Positions 61,017 through 64,000 of a stretch of 64,000 nt of DNA are shown piece by piece. The notes beneath the pieces were generated by a model that did not search any database, was not told the origin of the DNA, and saw nothing but the letters and a program-made list of their open reading frames with translations. Made by a program: the position numbers and the translations under genes. Position 1 is the stretch's first letter, and every line of letters starts with the position of its first letter. Origin of the DNA: Caballeronia temeraria (GTDB taxonomy: Bacteria > Pseudomonadota > Gammaproteobacteria > Burkholderiales > Burkholderiaceae); assembly GCF_001544795.2 (NCBI RefSeq), contig NZ_FCOI02000005.1:252402-316401 (forward strand), written 5' to 3'.

Positions 61017-62513
61017 TTATATCGATGCCTTCACACGCGGACGATGCATCGAACGAAGCAGCCGCTCGCCTTCCTGCGCGTCCTTGCGCGCCGACGCCGC
61101 GCCCCACGCCCGCGCGAAGCCGCGCTGATAATCGCTGGCTTCGGGCAGCGCCGAGAGCCGGTCGGCGGCGACGGCCGCGTCGTTCGCTTCGCCCAGCACC
61201 GTCTGCAATGCGCCGAGCAGCTTCGCGGTGTCCGTGCGCGTGCGCCGCGACGTCACCGAGCGGAAGAATTCGAGCGCATAGCGCAGGCGCTTTGCATGGA
61301 TGCGCACGCGATGCCGCTCGCGCGCTTCGAGCGACACGAGATCGGGCACGCGCGCAATCCGCCGATAGTCCTTGCGGATGCGCTTCCCGGCATACGTGAC
61401 GAAGTGCATTGGCGCTTCGTCTTCGTGCGATGCAAACCGCGCGAGCCACTCGACGACCGCGAGCGTCAGACGCGCGTGACGCTTCGACGCGAGCGCCTCG
61501 CGCGCCAAATCCCGCGCGGCACGGCGCTTCGCATCCGCGGCGGCGATAACGGATTGCCAGCGTTCGGCATCGTCGTCCGATTCGGCGTAGGCGGGCAACG
61601 TGCTGTCGGTGAAGACGTCCCAGTCGCGTGCATCGGCGAGCAGGTCGCCGAACCACTTCAGATCGGGTGCGATGCGCGTGTTCCAGGCATCGTCGATATC
61701 GCCGGGGAAGAGCTTCAGCAGCGTCTTCAGCCGGCGCTGCGCGACGCGCAACTGATGCACGTGCTCGTCGCCGAGACCCGCTTGCGCAGCCATCGCGTTG
61801 CCGAACCACTGCCCGGCCACCGACGACGCAATCGCGACGAACGCTTCGCGGCGCGTCGCCGTGCGCGGCAGATCGAGTTTCGCGGCATGCACGGGTTCCG
61901 CGTCGGATCGATGCGCATCGTCCGGCGCGATGAAAAACGGCGCGGCGTCGATCGCCTCGCCCGCGAGCGCGAAGACGGCGTCCAGCGCGCCGTTCACCGA
62001 TGGCGCCGCGAACCGCAGCATCGGCCGCCCGCCTTCCGCCGTTTCGAGCGCCACGCGAATGTCCGCGCCGCCCGCATCGACGCGCCATTCGATGCGTTCG
62101 ACCTCGCGCTCGACCTCGGGCGCGCCGTCGTCGAGCGTCGCGGTGCTTTCAGGCGCCACGTCCAGATGCGCTTTCGCGAGCGGCTCGCGCAACGCTTCGT
62201 CGACCTCCGCGAACTCGGTCAGCGACGCCTTCAAATCCTCGCCCGCAGGCCGCGCAAAGGTCCGATAGCGTGTAAAGCCGGGCATCGGCCCGCCCTTCTC
62301 ATGCACGGCGCACAGCGTGCGCGCGCCCGACCGCGTTTCTAGCGACAGCCGCCAACCCGCCGCGTCCAGCGGGACATCGCGCGTTGCGAAGCGCGTGCGG
62401 ACGGGCGTCACGCCCGCGAATGCGGCGATGCGCTGCAACGCGTCGGCGAGCGTGCCGAACGATCCGCCGTCCGATGGATGCGCCTGCAGCGTCACCTCGA
62501 TCCACATCGTCAT
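61017..62513 (-). CDS. CYTH-CHAD domain protein
   Basis: A 498-residue protein with an N-terminal CYTH (triphosphate tunnel) domain and a C-terminal CHAD domain from about 215. The usual ExExK motif at the CYTH start is reduced to IEVTLQ, and later charged strands are partly kept, so catalysis is doubtful. The CHAD part has the conserved His-rich helices (GDEHVHQLRVAQRRLKTLLKLF, RHRVRIHAKRLRYALEFF). CHAD binds polyphosphate. The ATG at 62513 has GGGAG upstream. Confidence 0.88.
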   Translation of the reverse strand: MTMWIEVTLQAHPSDGGSFGTLADALQRIAAFAGVTPVRTRFATRDVPLDAAGWRLSLETRSGARTLCAVHEKGGPMPGFTRYRTFARPAGEDLKASLTEFAEVDEALREPLAKAHLDVAPESTATLDDGAPEVEREVERIEWRVDAGGADIRVALETAEGGRPMLRFAAPSVNGALDAVFALAGEAIDAAPFFIAPDDAHRSDAEPVHAAKLDLPRTATRREAFVAIASSVAGQWFGNAMAAQAGLGDEHVHQLRVAQRRLKTLLKLFPGDIDDAWNTRIAPDLKWFGDLLADARDWDVFTDSTLPAYAESDDDAERWQSVIAAADAKRRAARDLAREALASKRHARLTLAVVEWLARFASHEDEAPMHFVTYAGKRIRKDYRRIARVPDLVSLEARERHRVRIHAKRLRYALEFFRSVTSRRTRTDTAKLLGALQTVLGEANDAAVAADRLSALPEASDYQRGFARAWGAASARKDAQEGERLLRSMHRPRVKASI

Positions 62514-62694
62514 GAAGTCTCCCGGAGCGGTCTCGCGCCGCCCGTCAATTCATACGAAATGACCGTTGTTCGCCGGTTCATGAAATCGACACACGCGCCG
62601 GGAAACATGCCCATTTGAACTTCCGAAACGCTTCTCGTCTGCTTTTTCACCTTCAGATACGACCTCGCGCAAGACCAGCCCCAAGGACGCGTTC

Positions 62695-64000
62695 ATGAAC
62701 CAGATTGCATTTCCCCAATCCCAAGCGGGCCGCACGCTCGGGCAGCGCCTCGCGCTGCTGCTGTTCCTGCTCGCCATCGGCGCGGGCGCGGTGTACTGCG
62801 TCCTGCATCTGCTCGAAGACCTCGCGCCCGTGCGCGAATCGTCGGCGTTTCCGTACATCCTGCTCGGCATCGCGCTACTGATCGCGCTCGGCTTCGAATT
62901 CGTCAACGGCTTTCACGACACCGCGAACGCCGTCGCCACCGTAATTTACACGCACTCTTTGACGCCAAACTTAGCGGTCGTCTGGTCGGGCGCATGGAAT
63001 TTCATCGGCGTGCTGATTTCGAGCGGCGCGGTCGCGTTCGGCATCCTGCAATTGCTGCCGGTGGAGCTGATTCTCGGCGTCGGCAGCTCGCAGGGCTTCG
63101 CGATGGTCTTCGCGCTCCTGATCGCGGCAATCATCTGGAATCTCGGCACGTGGGCGCTCGGCCTGCCTTCGTCGAGCTCGCATACGCTGATCGGCTCGGT
63201 GATCGGCGTCGGCCTCATGAACCAGATGCTGCACGGCACGAACGGCACGTCGGGCGTCGACTGGAGCCAGGCGATGTCCGTCGGCAAGTCGCTGCTGTTC
63301 TCGCCGCTGGTCGGCTTCATCCTCGCGGGCTTTCTGCTCTACGTGCTGAAGCTCGTCGTGCGCGTGCCCGCGCTCTACAAGGAGCCGGAGAAGAACACGC
63401 CGCCGCCGTTCTGGATTCGCTGCCTGCTGATCCTGACCTGCACGGGCGTGTCGTTCGCGCACGGTTCGAACGATGGCCAGAAAGGCATGGGCCTCATCAT
63501 GCTGATCCTGATCGGCACCGTGCCGACCGCTTACGCGCTGAACAAGGCGGTGACGGCGAATGAGACGCAGACGTTCGTCGCGGTGAGCCACAGCGCATCG
63601 GAAGTGCTGCAGCGTTACAGCAACGGCGCCGCGCCCGCCGCCGACGCGCGTGCGCAAGTCGAAAAATACGTGCAGACGAAGACGCTCGCGCCGGACACGA
63701 TCGCGTCGCTGAAGAGCGTGGTCGACTCGATCGAATCGCAGATCCGTCCGAATCAGACGATGGCCGAAGTGCCGCAAGGCAACGTCCGCAACGTGCGCAA
63801 CGAGATGTACATCGCGTCCGAAGCGCTGCGCATCATGGAGAAGCAGAAGGCGCCCGTGTTCTCCAAGGACGATGACGGCGTGCTCAACAACTACAAGAAG
63901 CAACTCGACCATGCGACCAAGTTCATTCCGACGTGGGTGAAGGTCGCCGTCGCGGTGGCGCTGGGACTCGGCACGATGGTCGGCTGGAAGCGCATCGTCG
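62695..64000 (+). CDS. Pit-family inorganic phosphate transporter, C-terminus cut by window end
   Basis: At least 435 residues from ATG 62695 (AAGGA upstream), still open at base 64000. PiT signature segments are present: FEFVNGFHDTANAVATVIYTHSL, WNLGTWALGLPSSSSHTLIGSVIGV, and VSFAHGSNDGQKGMGLIML. A hydrophilic central domain follows (about 300-410, with RNEMYIASEALRIMEKQKAPVF). It imports phosphate, usually as a metal-phosphate complex, by proton symport. Confidence 0.94.
   Translation, partial: MNQIAFPQSQAGRTLGQRLALLLFLLAIGAGAVYCVLHLLEDLAPVRESSAFPYILLGIALLIALGFEFVNGFHDTANAVATVIYTHSLTPNLAVVWSGAWNFIGVLISSGAVAFGILQLLPVELILGVGSSQGFAMVFALLIAAIIWNLGTWALGLPSSSSHTLIGSVIGVGLMNQMLHGTNGTSGVDWSQAMSVGKSLLFSPLVGFILAGFLLYVLKLVVRVPALYKEPEKNTPPPFWIRCLLILTCTGVSFAHGSNDGQKGMGLIMLILIGTVPTAYALNKAVTANETQTFVAVSHSASEVLQRYSNGAAPAADARAQVEKYVQTKTLAPDTIASLKSVVDSIESQIRPNQTMAEVPQGNVRNVRNEMYIASEALRIMEKQKAPVFSKDDDGVLNNYKKQLDHATKFIPTWVKVAVAVALGLGTMVGWKRIV

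Noticed and set aside
1-64000. CRISPR arrays, rRNA genes and riboswitches
   Set aside because: No regularly spaced repeats, no rRNA sequence and no recognisable conserved riboswitch core were seen on either strand.

Overview
The window looks like a chromosomal segment of a Burkholderia sensu lato species (Burkholderia, Paraburkholderia or Caballeronia). The DNA is GC-rich with strong G/C third-position bias. Several small families typical of this group are present (DUF3563, BPSS1780-type membrane protein, DUF2782 between polA and thrB), and the rpoD-dnaG-yqeY block is of beta-proteobacterial type. Genus is an inference from gene content; no rRNA is present.

Region 1 (1-8.7 kb) is metabolic and regulatory. 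It holds a truncated GntR/FCD regulator with a small membrane-protein gene, a PanE/ApbA-type reductase, an OxlT-like oxalate/formate antiporter translationally coupled to a LysR gene, a second LysR regulator, an aldehyde dehydrogenase and two small lipoproteins. The reductase promoter and the regulator promoter share an identical 16-bp element, which suggests one GntR regulon.

Region 2 (about 9-28 kb) is accessory. A secreted M23 peptidase faces a vgrG plus cargo-effector pair whose cargo has an M23-like domain with altered metal ligands. Next come a 5'-truncated hypothetical gene, a BamE-like lipoprotein and a VgrG-like protein that has only the gp27-type base and no spike. Facing the other way is an incomplete type VI secretion cluster (tssC, tssK, tssL, tssE, PAAR) without tssB, hcp, tssA, tssF, tssG, tssH, tssJ or tssM. 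An acyl-CoA ligase, an intact-looking IS3-family element (24118-25440), a TPR/glycosyltransferase-like gene and a short fragment duplicating the start of that gene follow. The region ends at the 3' side of a CAU tRNA gene.

Region 3 (28-64 kb) is core genome. It includes the macromolecular synthesis genes yqeY-dnaG-rpoD (without rpsU here), tsaD, the isoprenoid/folate block xseB-ispA-dxs-folE2, a Rieske oxygenase, a mercaptopyruvate sulfurtransferase, a dienelactone hydrolase, ndh and polA. polA is divergent from a LOG-family gene with one base between the two start codons. Then follow amn, DUF2782, thrB, a BPSS1780-family gene, ohrR-ohr, DUF3563, a PHB-depolymerase-type esterase, a PAP2 phosphatase, modE, a CYTH-CHAD protein and a Pit phosphate transporter cut by the window end.

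The most unusual material is the 10-28 kb block: a partial T6SS with a spike-less VgrG, a variant M23 cargo without a visible immunity gene, and mobile-element debris beside a tRNA. A candidate very short RNA at about 51.3 kb and two tandem strong hairpins between dxs and folE2 also deserve attention.
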